NCBI RefSeq assembly: GCF_032062135.1
Contig: NC_092866.1
Coordinates: 26,708,527-26,772,526 of the forward strand
Length of the DNA: 64,000 nt
Reading direction: 5' to 3'
From: Pyxicephalus adspersus
Taxonomy: Eukaryota; Chordata; Amphibia; Anura; Pyxicephalidae
Within the stretch, counting starts at the first letter, position 1; the number at the start of each line of letters is the position of its first letter. Position numbers and translations under genes: made by a program. The notes beneath the pieces are model-generated. The model searched no databases. It saw only the letters and a program-made list of their open reading frames with translations, and was not told the origin of the DNA. This document shows, piece by piece, positions 49,161-59,320 of this stretch.

Positions 49161-50335
49161 TCCCTCAAATTGCGGAAGTGTACTCTGCATAATGCAATCG
49201 TAGCAATATGCTCTGGGCCGCATTTGCTGGTTTAGTAGGAGTAATTAGAATTGCTGCAGTTTGTAAGGAACAATGCCACCCCCTCTTTCTGAAAATATGT
49301 CTGGAAGCATACTTTAGATAGTAAATCCAATTGTTTTGTTTGGTTTTTAGGCTTTTACTACAGAAGCTAAAAAATACTCCACAGAAACATTTTAAAGTTT
49401 GGTATATTTTTCCCTCCATTATCTTTATATTTATAGATTGTTTCCCTTTTTATTTTTTCGTCTGTGGAGCTCCAAAAAAATATGAAACCTGGCCTAAATA
49501 AGGTTTTTAGGGTTTGGTTGTTAGGTGGGTATACTAAGCTGATATATATCATCAGAGGCATTAACATATTTATTGATCAATACTTTCCCCTCCAATGTGA
49601 GATTCCTCAAGCTCCAGAAATCCACTTTCTATTGAATTTAGATTTTTACAGTTGTGCCCTTGCTATCCTTGTCAAAATAGACTTGTTGTTGCTGGTCACC
49701 ACATGTTAGATAACTGCATTTATTCAAGTTTAGTTTAAAACCAGATCCATTTAAAAAAAGATTGGATTGGAGAATGGCCCTATTCTGAGCTGCCTCTGTT
49801 TCACACAGAATCATATCATCCATATAGGCCGCTAATTTAGCAGTATTCCAATTGCCCCCAAGAAGGGGATAACCCCTTATTACCTTGTCCTTTCGTATGC
49901 ATTCCAACGGGTTTCAGTGCACAGATGAACGAATTGGAGAAACAGAAACAGGAGTGGACACTCCTCCAGAATTCCCTCTAGAATTCAAACCAACAGGGTC
50001 CAACGAGTGGTCATTTATCATAATTTGACTGGTGGCAATCCTGTACAAAGAGGAGATTTGAAAAATTAGCAAGAATAGAAATTTAATTTTGCTTAACACT
50101 TCCCGAAGATATTCATAAGAGACCCAGTCAAAGACCTTCTGAAAATCCAGAGAAAGGAGGGTAACTCTTTGATTCCTATTCTGCTGGTACCACAACACAT
50201 CTTTAATTAGATTTGGATTTTCATGGGCACTGTGGCCATTAATTCCGCAGGCCTGACCATAGTGAATCACCTTTGCAATAACCTTCCTCATGTGACATAC
50301 AAGAAATTTTGCAAAAAATCTGTAGTCCATAATAA
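49160..50335 (-). mobile_element. Tx1-type LINE C, RT region
   Basis: The minus strand reads DYRFFAKFLVCHMRKVIAKV, QACGINGHSAHENPNLIKDV, RVTLLSLDFQKVFDWVSYEY, then AAYMDDMILCETEAAQNRAI and NLTLEGKVLINKYV. These are successive RT blocks with the YxDD box (YMDD). The RT is interrupted at 50336 by a MITE; the block just upstream (ENWRPITLL) is found on the far side at about 50795. Confidence 0.85.
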
Positions 50336-50772
50336 CTTCCCTAGCGGTAACCCCGAGTGTGACTCGGGGTAGAAAAAAGTTGCTGAAAGCGGTAGTCACA
50401 CTCCTATGGGAAGTAATAGTAAATACAGCCCTACCTGATCCACCAGCATCCCGTGTTGTCCATCTCCACGATCCCTGTCTTCTTCCTCCGGCATCTTCTG
50501 CACATGATGAGTCACCGGGGGAGTTCCCGGTGACGTTGGTGCGTGTGTACATTGCCGGTGGGGCGGGGCGCGAAATTCAAAATCCATTTGTATTTCATTC
50601 AATACAAAATAACTATATATATATATATTTAGTTTAATATTTTTACATGATTTTGTGTTTCAAACTTTATTATACTCATACTATTATAATATACTGATAA
50701 ATAAATTTTCATGAAAAACAATGTACCGCTTTTAGACATATAAAACCAGAAAGAAATGAACCGCTAGGGAGG
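50336..50772. mobile_element. TTAA-flanked MITE, copy 1
   Basis: The ends are CTTCCCTAGCGG and CCGCTAGGGAGG, imperfect inverted repeats. TTAA at 50773-50776 flanks the right end and ATAA (mutated TTAA) the left. Just inside the left end is a palindrome ACCCCGAGTGTGACTCGGGGT (50351-50371, allowing mismatches). TTAA target sites and short TIRs starting with C suggest a piggyBac-type origin. The copy at 53161-53561 is related. Open frames in it are chance. Confidence 0.75.
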
Positions 50773-50985
50773 TTAAGGAGAGTAATGGGCCTCCAATTCT
50801 CCAGTTTAGACTAGTCTCCCTTTTTGGGGAGCAAGGTTACTATACCTTTTAACTGAAATAAGAGGTAATATACCAAAAAAGGATCTTTTACTGTACAAAT
50901 TAAATATACTTGCCAAGCCATGTTTCAATTAATGAGAGTACCTTTCTCACATTTCTTTACATTACACTATCTTTTCTGCATTCTA
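50773..50985 (-). mobile_element. Tx1-type LINE C, RT N-terminal part
   Basis: The minus strand reads VKRYSNLAPQKG and LENWRPITLL in neighbouring frames, the motif that precedes RT block 1. It ends at the TTAA next to the MITE, and the protein continues at 50335. Confidence 0.65.
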
Positions 50986-51041
50986 TCACAAACAGTGAAT
51001 ATCAGATCTTTATATATGTGTATTATTGTGTTTTGTATATA
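50986..51041 (+). mobile_element. Penelope-type fragment, left piece
   Basis: Short flank of the MITE at 51042-51716. Together with 51719-51910 it forms one Penelope-type terminal fragment. The boundary is approximate. Confidence 0.35.
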
Positions 51042-51716
51042 CCGTATTTTCCGGCTTATAGGACGACTGGGCGTATAAGACGACCCCCAACTGATTGGTT
51101 AGAGTGGTCTGCCAATTAATTTGGCGGACCACTCTAACCAATCAGTTGGGGGTCGTGTTTTACGCCCAGTATTGTACTGTTCCTTCTGCCTGTCAGATCT
51201 CGCTATTGTGCCAGAACTGAGAGGCAGAAGGAACAGTACAGTACTAGTAATTGGAGGAGGGATACAGGAGGAGCCTACACTGCTCCACACTTCTCTAAGG
51301 AATGAATGGGCCCGTTCCTTCCTAATGAATGGGCGTGTTCTAGTGGAGAGGCAATCCAGGCTCTCTACTGGAGAGCCAATCCAGGCTCTCTACTGGAGAG
51401 CCAATCCAGGCTCTCTACTGGAGAGCCAATCCAGGCTCTCTACTGGAGAGCCAATCCAGGCTCTCTACTGGAGAGCCAATCCAGGCTCTCTACTGGAGAG
51501 CCAATCCAGGCTCTCTACTGGAAAGCCAATCCAGGCTCACGTCCTCCTGTGCAGGCTCACGTTCTCCTGTGCAGTTTGCACAGGAGGACTCGCTTGGACT
51601 CAACCGCGCCGGACGTGAAGCAAGCTGCAGGTAAGTACCTAGCGTATAAGACCACCCCCGACTTTGGCACAGATTTTTCGGGGTTAAAAAGTCGTCTTAT
51701 ACGCCGGAAAATACGG
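51042..51716. mobile_element. MITE with CCGTATTTTCCGG ends, hairpin arms and an internal tandem array
   Basis: The ends CCGTATTTTCCGGCTTATA and TATACGCCGGAAAATACGG are inverted, with TA on both sides. Inside the left end are complementary arms of about 50 nt (51067-51116 and 51121-51169; CCAACTGATTGGTTAGAG against CTCTAACCAATCAGTTGG). A second hairpin follows (TACTGTTCCTTCTGCCT against AGGCAGAAGGAACAGTA). At 51359-51533 there is a tandem array. This sequence type, resembling the widespread GTATAAGACGAC repeat of fish and frogs, is non-autonomous; its superfamily is uncertain. Confidence 0.8.
51359..51533. repeat. 25-bp tandem repeat, seven units
   Basis: The unit GGCTCTCTACTGGAGAGCC plus AATCCA is repeated seven times, with one change in the last unit and a degenerate unit before the first. 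Each unit is itself a hairpin (GGCTCTC...GAGAGCC). Because 25 is not a multiple of 3, all three frames stay open and give a false 165-codon frame. Confidence 0.9.
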
Positions 51717-51718
51717 TA

Positions 51719-51910
51719 TTTGTTTATCTAATTAGCTTGAGTCATTAAATCCTCTGAGGAAGCAATTGAGCGAAACGCGTCAGCAAATGAGACATGATTT
51801 ACAAACCCTAGTAAACATTGGTTCACTATATGTTTCCTACTTTAGAAACTCTATGCTTAGTTGAGGATATATTACAAAGTTTTATGAAGTAAAACCTTTT
51901 TTTCTGTATT
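51719..51910 (+). mobile_element. Penelope-type terminal fragment with hammerhead-like motif, right piece
   Basis: CTGAGGA at 51754-51760, a short GC/GC hairpin, GAAAC at 51772-51776 and CGCGTC ending at 51781 reproduce the arrangement at 10801-10830. The following AACATTGGTTCACTATATG resembles AACATTGGCTATGG at 10871, which shows the two are the same family. Confidence 0.5.
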
Positions 51911-52379
51911 CCTAAAAAAAGTCGTCTTTTCTTTCTTTACTCTTACTATATTCTAGCCAAAAATGGGGCACGGCACCAGCGGTAAAAATTTCAAAAACCA
52001 CAAATAGAAGTAAAAAAAGTAAAAACACAAAAAGAATAAAAAAATGGACAAAAAGAGTCCATCTAATCCTGGGCATTTGTTCTTTGAAAAACTTTGTACT
52101 ACAGTGAATACCTCTTTTTACTCGAGGCCAGCACACAAAGCATCCTGATCTAGATCAACAAAATGTGAATTAAGGGTGTCCAGACACCCACTGGTGAAGG
52201 TAGAGCCTAAAACTTTAGTTTGGAAAAGCTCAGTGTAAAACAAATGTGCCTCCTTCAACATTTCTGATATTGTGGTTTTATCATTTATCTGCAGGAAATT
52301 TTGTTTTTTGAAGAAAAAACAGAAACATTTTTCCTCCTTTTCCTATTGTTTTACTTTTGAGTTGTAAAGAATTTGTTGC
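51911..52379 (-). mobile_element. Tx1-type LINE C, endonuclease-RT linker
   Basis: The minus strand reads EEKCFCFFFKKQNFLQINDK, TTISEMLKEAHLFYTELFQT and FSKNKCPGLDGL. This is the stretch between the endonuclease and RT of L1/Tx1 ORF2 (KCSxFFFK, then KxPGxDG). It stops at the left TSD of the solo LTR. Confidence 0.75.
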
Positions 52380-53109
52380 TGTAATGCGCCTGGGCACACA
52401 AACCACAACCAACTCCAGATATCCTTGAATCAGGTTTATTCAAAGCGGCACAGCACAGCAAGGGTTAATTTCAATCAAGCAAGGTACAGAAGGATAAGGC
52501 AAATGCAGGTCAGTAACAATCCGAGGTCAGGGCTGGCAGCAGGCAGAATGGTCAATNNNNNNNNNNNNNNNNNNNNNNNNNNNNNNNNNNNNNNNNNNNN
52601 NNNNNNNNNNNNNNNNNNNNNNNNNNNNNNNNNNNNNNNNNNNNNNNNNNNNNNNNNNNNNNNNNNNNNNNNNNNNNNNNNNNNNNNNNNNNNNNNNNNN
52701 NNNNNNNNNNNNNNNNNNNNNNNNNNNNNNNNNNNNNNNNNNNNNNNNNNNNNNNNNNNNNNNNNNNNNNNNNNNNNNNNNNNNNNNNNNNNNNNNNNNN
52801 NNNNNNNNNNNNNNNNNNNNNNNNNNNNNNNNNNNNNNNNNNNNNNNNNNNNNNNNNNNNNNNNNNNNNNNNNNNNNNNNNNNNNNNNNNNNNNNNNNNN
52901 NNNNNNNNNNNNNNNNNNNNNNNNNNNNNNNNNNNNNNNNNNNNNNNNNNNNNNNNNNNNNNTGAACAGTACTTTGGCCAGGGCGGATCCCTCCGCCTGT
53001 AGAGACAGACAAGCTGCGAGCAGGACAGCAGCCTCGGCCATGCTGCCTGTTACTGTGGCTGGGAACCCCAGGGACACCGCGGGCTCGCAGGGCGGGTAAG
53101 TTCCTTACA
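52380..53109. mobile_element. Solo LTR with 5-bp TSD, containing an assembly gap
   Basis: The unit begins TGTAATGCGCCTGGGC and ends GGTAAGTTCCTTACA, so the termini are TGTAA...TTACA. It is flanked by GTTGC at 52375-52379 and GTTGC at 53110-53114. The middle 406 bases are N, so a longer internal region cannot be excluded if the gap size is an estimate. GAGGTCAGGGCTGGCAG inside is typical of LTR text seen near 46330. Confidence 0.75.
52557..52962. other. Assembly gap (406 N)
   Basis: Undetermined bases inside the solo LTR, probably because the repeat could not be resolved. Confidence 1.
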
Positions 53110-53160
53110 GTTGCCCTTTCCTTTTAAAAGCCTCTGCTATTTCGCACCTGATGGTATTAA

Positions 53161-53561
53161 CCCCCCTAGCGGTATTCCTGAGTCACACTCAGGGTAGCTT
53201 TAAACTAAAAAAAACTCACTTACCTTGTTCTGACACTGTCCCCCGGCGTCCTGCTTGTCCCCACAGGTCCTGGGGACACATCCTCTTCCTCCGATCTCTA
53301 GCTGCGAAGTGCAGAGGCAAGATTCACAGGGTTTACCGGTGACGTCGGTCCATGCTTCGGTGCAGGCGGGAGGATCCCCAGGAAATTCAAATAATTTTGT
53401 ATTGAATTCAATACAAAATAGCTGTATTGAGTCCAATACAAAGAAATATTTATATAATATATATATAATTATATTATATAATATTTATGCTACTGTATAC
53501 TTACATTACATTGTACCTCTTTTTGCGTGGAAATTTGGACTGAATTAGACTGCTAGGGAAG
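53161..53561. mobile_element. TTAA-flanked MITE, copy 2
   Basis: TTAA at 53157-53160 and at 53562-53565 flank ends CCCCCCTAGCGG and CTGCTAGGGAAG. The subterminal palindrome CCTGAGTCACACTCAGG (near 53176) corresponds to the one in copy 1. The element is about 400 bp and non-coding. Confidence 0.8.
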
Positions 53562-54175
53562 TTAATCTGTTCCGTCATAGATATGCCCAAATGCTGGAGT
53601 TTATGAAAAATGTTTGCAGTTGCTTATTTAGTTATTTCTTTTTTGCCTCTGCAGTGCCTTTATGAATAATGAAACTTTGTTTTGCTTTTGACATCCTCCC
53701 ACCATTCTGTAATATTTAAAATTTTGTTCATTTTGGCATTTCCACCCTTTGTATTCTGATGTAAATTCTTTTTTAAGTTTGGGATCCTCTAGAAGCTGGG
53801 TATTTAACTTCCAGACTCCTGGGCTTTTACATTTTATAGGCAGGTAAACAGTGACTGTTAAAATTTTTTGGTCAACCATGCTTGACTTTAAACTAGAAGT
53901 CTCTGAATCAGATACTGTGATGGCAGTGGCCAGGGTGGTGCTTTCTGTATCTGCGGAACTGGGGAAGGGAAGAGTATTAGTTGTATCAGACCCTTCCACA
54001 AGCCTACTCTTGTAGCTCCTCTTACAACACAGCTTGTCAAGAACTTTTGTCTCAATACCACCTTTCCTTTTTTTACTGGCTGTAGATAAATCCATATCCT
54101 CTTCCTCCCCACACTCTGCAGGTTTACCTGAAGGCTTCAGCCTTCCAGAGGACTCATCAGACGGCTAAGGGATTT
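53562..54175 (-). mobile_element. Tx1-type LINE C, post-endonuclease segment
   Basis: A 155-codon minus-strand frame ends with CKSPGVWKLNTQLLEDPKLK and KYYRMVGGCQKQNKVSLFIK. The GxWKLNxxLL motif marks the segment after the endonuclease of L1/Tx1 ORF2. The N-terminal half (MDLSTASKKRKGGIETKVLD) is low-complexity and its relation to the LINE is less clear. This is the most 5' piece of LINE C identified. Confidence 0.7.
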
Positions 54176-54189
54176 ATAGCTGGTAATAG

Positions 54190-55370
54190 GGCATTTGTTT
54201 GGGCTGACATATTCTCACATGGTGTCACATTTATCTAAGATAGTAGACTGGCCAGGATCGGGATGGCCTTTGTGGATTCCTCGGTCCGGGCTTCTGCCAC
54301 TGACAGGACCTCCTCACCAGCTTGCTCCACGACCAATGCCCTCTCCTAGAGCCGCATGTCCAAGATCCAGTCACCTAAAACAGTGTCACATAAAGTTTCA
54401 ACAACAGGAGTATCATTCTGCTTGAGCATATCAGCAAAGGTTCTCCTTGTTTTACAGTTTCTAAATTGATGCCCAGATATACCACAGCTATTCTCCTACT
54501 ATACTACAGCTTCTTCTCTGATTCACTCTGACACCTCTCAGCCTTTCTTTCTGGAGGTGGATGCTTCCTCCATAGGAATTGGTGCGGTCCTGTCACAGAA
54601 GCATGTGTCTGGCAAGTTTGAATCCTGCTTTTTCTTCTTTAAAAAAATCTCTCCTGCTGAAAAGAACTACTCCATTAGAGACCACAAGTTATTTGCAGCG
54701 AAACTTGCCTTAGAAAAAATGGCCATCTACTAGAGGAAGCTTGTCATTGACCATATTCATGGATCACAAGAATCTGCAGTATTTGCAAAATGCCAAGCTC
54801 TGAGTCAGCTTCCCCCATTCACTGACTTGCATTCTCTGACAGAAGACATCAAACAAGCATTGTGAGTGTGCAGGCTCTGATTCGAAACCTGACATCAGAT
54901 TGATCTCAGCAAGGCTCACAGCCATGGATCAAGCAAGAACCAGATGGGACAAGCATGTGGAACAATTTATAAGAAATCATCATGAGACACTCCAATCAGA
55001 TTTTCTCAGTGCAAAGCCATGTGCAAAATCTTGATGACAGAAGTAGTATGGAATGTATATATTGTAAATGTATACTTGAGCAGCCTCAACAGTTTGTGGG
55101 AAGCCCCCTAACTCTCTGCTGCATTACAAACCATTCTCCATCCCCCGTACGGATCACCCACTCATTCTTCTGGAGCAAGTCTTGTTGCCTGTAATAGGAC
55201 TGCTCAAGTTATACCCAGATTTTAGCCTGCCTCCGAGATGTCTAGAAGTATCAGAAGATCAATCACTCATACTTTAGAATGCTCGGAACTACCTTCACAG
55301 CCCTCAGAGAGCTAAAGACGGGGTGTCCCACCACAATCTAGAGGACAGCCACTGCCATTGGTAGGCCTGG
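54190..55370 (+). mobile_element. Ty3/gypsy-type retrotransposon fragment (RNase H region)
   Basis: At about 54530-54790 the + strand reads QPFFLEVDASSIGIGAVLSQ, ISPAEKNYSIRDHKLFAAKL and MDHKNLQYLQNAKL. These are the RNase H motifs of Ty3/gypsy polymerases (VDAS, RDxEL, TDHKNL). The frame is broken by a stop and frameshifts. No protease, RT core or integrase was recognised; 54860-55370 is unclassified. Confidence 0.75.
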
Positions 55371-55389
55371 ATTAAACTTAAGTGAGTTT

Positions 55390-56690
55390 TTTTAATTGAG
55401 TTAGGCATCTTGGTCCCACTTGGCTGCCCAATCAAACAGTACATCCAGATCTGCATATAGACATCCTGTGTGGATGACATAGTTTGGTGGTATCTGCAAA
55501 CACAGAAATGGTACTTTTAATCCCAAACTCTATATAATTTATAAAGATGTTAAACATTAAAGGTCTCAACACTGAACCCTGGGGTACACCACTAATAGCT
55601 CTAGACCAGACAGAGTATGAATTAATAATCACTACTCTCTGGATGCAGTCTTTAAGCCAGTTCTCTATCCATTTACAGATTGTTTTCTAAACCTTTTGAC
55701 CCTAACTTCCATATTACCTGTTTGTGGGGTACTGTGTCAAATGCTTTTGCAAAGTCCAAGTACACTTCATTAACTGCTACTCCACTGTCTACCTGTTTAC
55801 TTATTTTCTCATAAAAAGCCATCTTCGGTCTTTCTTGAATTAATGCTGACTATCATTTATTATACTATTTTCTAGGAGAAACTCCTCAATGTGGTTTTTT
55901 TCACAAACTCTCTAGGACATTTCCAAGTATGGAAGTAAAACTTAGCAGTTAGTAGTTACGTGGTAATGACTTTGCTCCCTTTTTCAAGATAGGAACCACA
56001 TTGGTCTTACTCCAATCTATTGGTATCGTGCCAGTGATTAAAGAGTCTCTAAAAATTATAAACAATGACTTTGAAATAACTGAACTCAGCACCTTGAGAA
56101 CACGTGGATGAAATACATCAGGTTCTGGTGCTTTGTCAACCTTAATTTTGTCCAACTGTTTCATATTCATTAATTTTGAGCCATTGTGGCTCATTTAAGG
56201 CAGTGACATTGCTAAGTAGTAATTTGGACTTCAGCTCTGCTATTATCCTTTGTGTACACAGAGCTTAAACAAAATGTTTAGTAAATCCGCCTTTTCTTTA
56301 TCCCCAGTTACCAACACAGAGACATCCTTTAAAGGGTCTACATATGCAGATCTGATCTTTTTGCTCTTAATATATTTATACATTTTATCTCCTTTTTATA
56401 TATTTTTTCAATTCTTCATAGTTTTCAAAAAATGAAGGTGCTTTGAGAGACACCCCTAATAATGGAAAATTTGCACTCCTAAAACTGAATGTTTTTATCT
56501 TTCCTGTTTACAGCTTACATTAAATTAAATCATATTATGCTCACTGCTACCCAGATTCTCTTTTACATGCTGCGCCACCATATTTGCTGCACCTGCAAAT
56601 ATGGTGGCTGTAACCTTCCATTTCTTTGTTATGCATGCTGGACATCTACCAGCTGTCTGGTTTTGATTTTACTGCTCATTTAAATATGTT
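55390..56690 (-). mobile_element. CR1 LINE copy 3
   Basis: The minus strand reads MKQLDKIKVDKAPEPDVFHP, RVLKVLSSVISKSLFIIFRD and TGTIPIDWSKTNVVPILKKG near 56000-56190 (RT N-terminal region), and [19 protein letters not shown] near 55570 ([11 protein letters not shown] box). Text to about 56690 is the linker toward the endonuclease. Both ends are truncated. Confidence 0.88.
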
Positions 56691-56699
56691 CAAATGCTC

Positions 56700-57495
56700 C
56701 TACCCTAGAGTTTTTAGGATCTGATGTTTTTGACCCGATCTGCCAAGCATCTAATAGGTAACTATACTTTGTGCATTGGACTCCCCTTTGACTTCCCTCG
56801 GTCTTTTTGTCTATTGGTCTAGATTTTTTTTATTGTTTTCTATCCCAGGAACGAAAATCAAAAGAAATTCAGTTGAAAATTTTTACAAAGTTTGATTGAT
56901 AAGGATCTGATAGAGTGGGATGTAGTTGGATGCCTGTAGTCATGCACAATATCACCTAGAAGTGAGATATTTAGAGGTGATGACTTACTATAATGGATTT
57001 TGATTTGTGAATGGTCTAATAGTATAATGAGATTAAAAGAATTAGGCCTGGGAAAGCTGCAAGCTTGTATTATCCCACCCTAACTCCAGCTACTGAACAT
57101 TCATTTAGGTCGATCTCAGGAGAGGCTCCAAGAACAACACAAACATCAGGGGTAAAAGTAAGCACACCTACATCAGACAATCATCTATTGAAAAGGGCTC
57201 AGACAGGTTAGCTTTGACTCGCACCCTGATACCTGGTTAAAGTAAAACACCATGATTCCTGAATGCATCTACAAGATGCATCTACACCAAAGGCCAGCCT
57301 GTCAAAAGCCTTTTCAGCATCCATGGATAAAAAAAATTAACTCATGATTATATGGTCCCAGTAAGTCAGGCTGAGTGCCTTTGTTGTATGGTTCTTGGCT
57401 TCCCTACTCAGGGCAAAGCCTACCTAATCCACTAATTAAAGAATATGGGGCAAAAGACATTTCAACAAAAATGATGGCTTATGCAGCCAAACTAC
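56700..57495 (-). mobile_element. Tx1/L1-type LINE D fragment
   Basis: On the minus strand near 57330 the text reads SIDAEKAFDRLAFG, the RT block DxEKAFD of L1/Tx1 elements, with degraded downstream RT sequence to about 56700. It separates CR1 copies 3 and 4. Confidence 0.55.
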
Positions 57496-57504
57496 TTAGC
57501 ACTA

Positions 57505-57702
57505 GGGGAGACACATTGAATGCAGAGTGCTGTGTCTGAACTACCTAAATAGCCAGGGGTGATTAGGAGGCTATTTCCTGATTGGCTAACAGGGAGGGGC
57601 AGTACTGAATAATTCTGAAAGAGCAGGCGCACCCAGGCTCAAAACTGTCTGCATATGCAAGAGAGAGGCGCCCGAACTGTAGCGAATAAGAGGTAAGTGT
57701 GA
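57505..57702. mobile_element. LTR fragment related to 3795-3998
   Basis: GGGGAGACACATTGAATGCA, GAGGCTATTTCCTGATTGGC and AGAGGTAAGTGTGACA run parallel to the right part of the LTR-like repeat near 3.8-4.0 kb. It ends in a proper ...GACA terminus directly next to CR1 copy 4. Confidence 0.65.
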
Positions 57703-59100
57703 CAATAATGACTTTCCTCCCTTTTTACTATTGGTACCACATTACCTGCACACCAATTCATTTGTGCCATGCCAGTAACTAAAAAGTCTCTAAAAATTAG
57801 AAAAAATGGCTTTGAAATAGCAGGGCTCAGCTGTTTGAGGACACATGGGTGTTATCCATCAGGTAATCCTGGTGTTTTATTGCATTAAAGGCTGTAGAAT
57901 TGCTATTTGCATTTTGGACTTGACTTTCACCATTTTCCTTTCTGTACACAGAGCTAAAAAAGTAAAAAATCTATTAAGCGCCTACATGCTCAGGCATGCT
58001 TCTAATATAATTATATAACAACATTTTGGTGGGTTTGCCTTACTTTCTTTTGAAAACTGCCTTTCAGTTTGAATTTTTGAACATTTGATTTCCCTTTTAC
58101 ATATTTTTTTATATTATCATTTTCAAATGATGAAGGTTATCTTGTTTGTTATATTGTATTGTTGGAATGCCCTTTTTATTCTTTATGTTTTTTTTTTAAA
58201 TTAGCTGAGGGCCACATAGGTTTGAATTTTAGCCTTTTAAACCTAATGCTCATGGGAATATATTTTGCAGTTCGTTTTTATGTAAAATGGACCTGAAACA
58301 TTCCTATTTCTGTTCTGTGTTCCAGGAGGACAATACTCCCTCCCAGTCCAACTCATGTAAAGCTACCATTAACAATTTTTATCTTTTCTATTTTTGCTTC
58401 CTGTTTACAACTATATTCCTATATTACATTAAATCAAAATATAGTCACTGCTACCCAGATTTTCTTGTATATGTACATTTGTTATAAGGACCGGGTAATT
58501 TCTAGGTAAGGCTTCTATAAACTGTACCATAAAATTATCTTGTAGTAAATTTGGTAAATTTCCATCAGTTTGCTGTACCAGTAGTGCCATTACCCCAGTC
58601 AATATCAGGATAGTTAAAATCACCCATCACTACCACTGTCACCGCTTGTGCAACCCTTTCTATCTGTGCAAGTAGTTGATTCTCTATCTCTTCCCTAGTA
58701 CTGGGTGGCCCATAGCAGATTCCAATACTTAACTGTGTACTATGCATCCCTTTTTGCAACTCTACCCACAATGTCTCAACATCATCACATGCTCCATCAA
58801 CAATTTCTCTCATATTCACTTTCAGATTACCACTCACAGACAGCCACCACCACTTTTTTTCATGTTACTCTGTGTTTCTGAAAGAGAATATAGCCAGGAA
58901 TGTTAAGCCCAGTCAATTGAAGAATAAAGCCAGGATTCAGAAATACCAACTATGTCCTAGTGCTTTTCATTCATTAAGGCTTCCAACTTCCTTATTTTGC
59001 TTGACAGATATCTAGCATTGGTGAACAGGCTCTTTAAACCTTTGCTGCCTTTACCAGCAGTGTTTGCCCAATCCTTTTGTTTTTCAGTACAAATAGCACC
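57703..59100 (-). mobile_element. CR1 LINE copy 4 (endonuclease and RT N-terminal part)
   Basis: The minus strand reads LKSLFTNARYLSSKIRKLEA near 59030 (start of the CR1 endonuclease), VETLWVELQKGMHSTQLSIG and VTVVVMGDFNYPDIDWGNGT near 58600-58760 (GDFNxPxIDW box). At 57703-57960 it repeats the RT segment also present in copy 3. Its 5' boundary is about 220 bp before exon D. Confidence 0.85.
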
Positions 59101-59320
59101 CTGCATGCCAATGTTTGTGCCTAACAAGGTAATTTTTAAAGTACAGTTATTGTTTAATGTGAAAACATTTAAGAGGTATAATATTTTAACTGACATGGTA
59201 AATACATTAGCGCAATGTCCTTTTCATATATTGTTGTTTAATCATATTTAGAATCAATCTGCATTTTATACTCCATAACCCTCTGTAATTCTTTCTTTTC
59301 TATTTTGCTCTCATCAAAAG
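59101..59320 (+). other. End of intron C-D, acceptor region of exon D
   Basis: The only non-repeat sequence between CR1 copy 4 and exon D. The pyrimidine tract is CTCTGTAATTCTTTCTTTTC plus TATTTTGCTCTCATCAAAAG. Confidence 0.7.

Larger units (their letters stand above)
42813..59320 (+). other. Neurexin intron C-D
   Basis: This intron of about 16.5 kb is the most repeat-dense part of the window. It contains a CR1 copy, LTR-derived sequence, a multiply interrupted Tx1-type LINE, a hAT element, three MITEs, a gypsy fragment, two more CR1 copies and an assembly gap. The stretch 44545-45480 has no recognisable gene. Confidence 0.85.

Noticed and set aside
51121..51731. Open frames of 165 and 141 codons with repeated SRLSTGEPIQALYWRANP text
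   Set aside because: They are translations of the 25-bp tandem array inside a MITE. The repeat keeps all frames open, so length is not evidence of coding.
52425..53099. Frames of 160-224 codons around 52557-52962
   Set aside because: They are created by an assembly gap inside a solo LTR.
53628..54095. 155-codon minus-strand frame as a host gene
   Set aside because: Its C-terminal half carries the LINE ORF2 motif GVWKLNTQLLED and it lies in line with other LINE C pieces.
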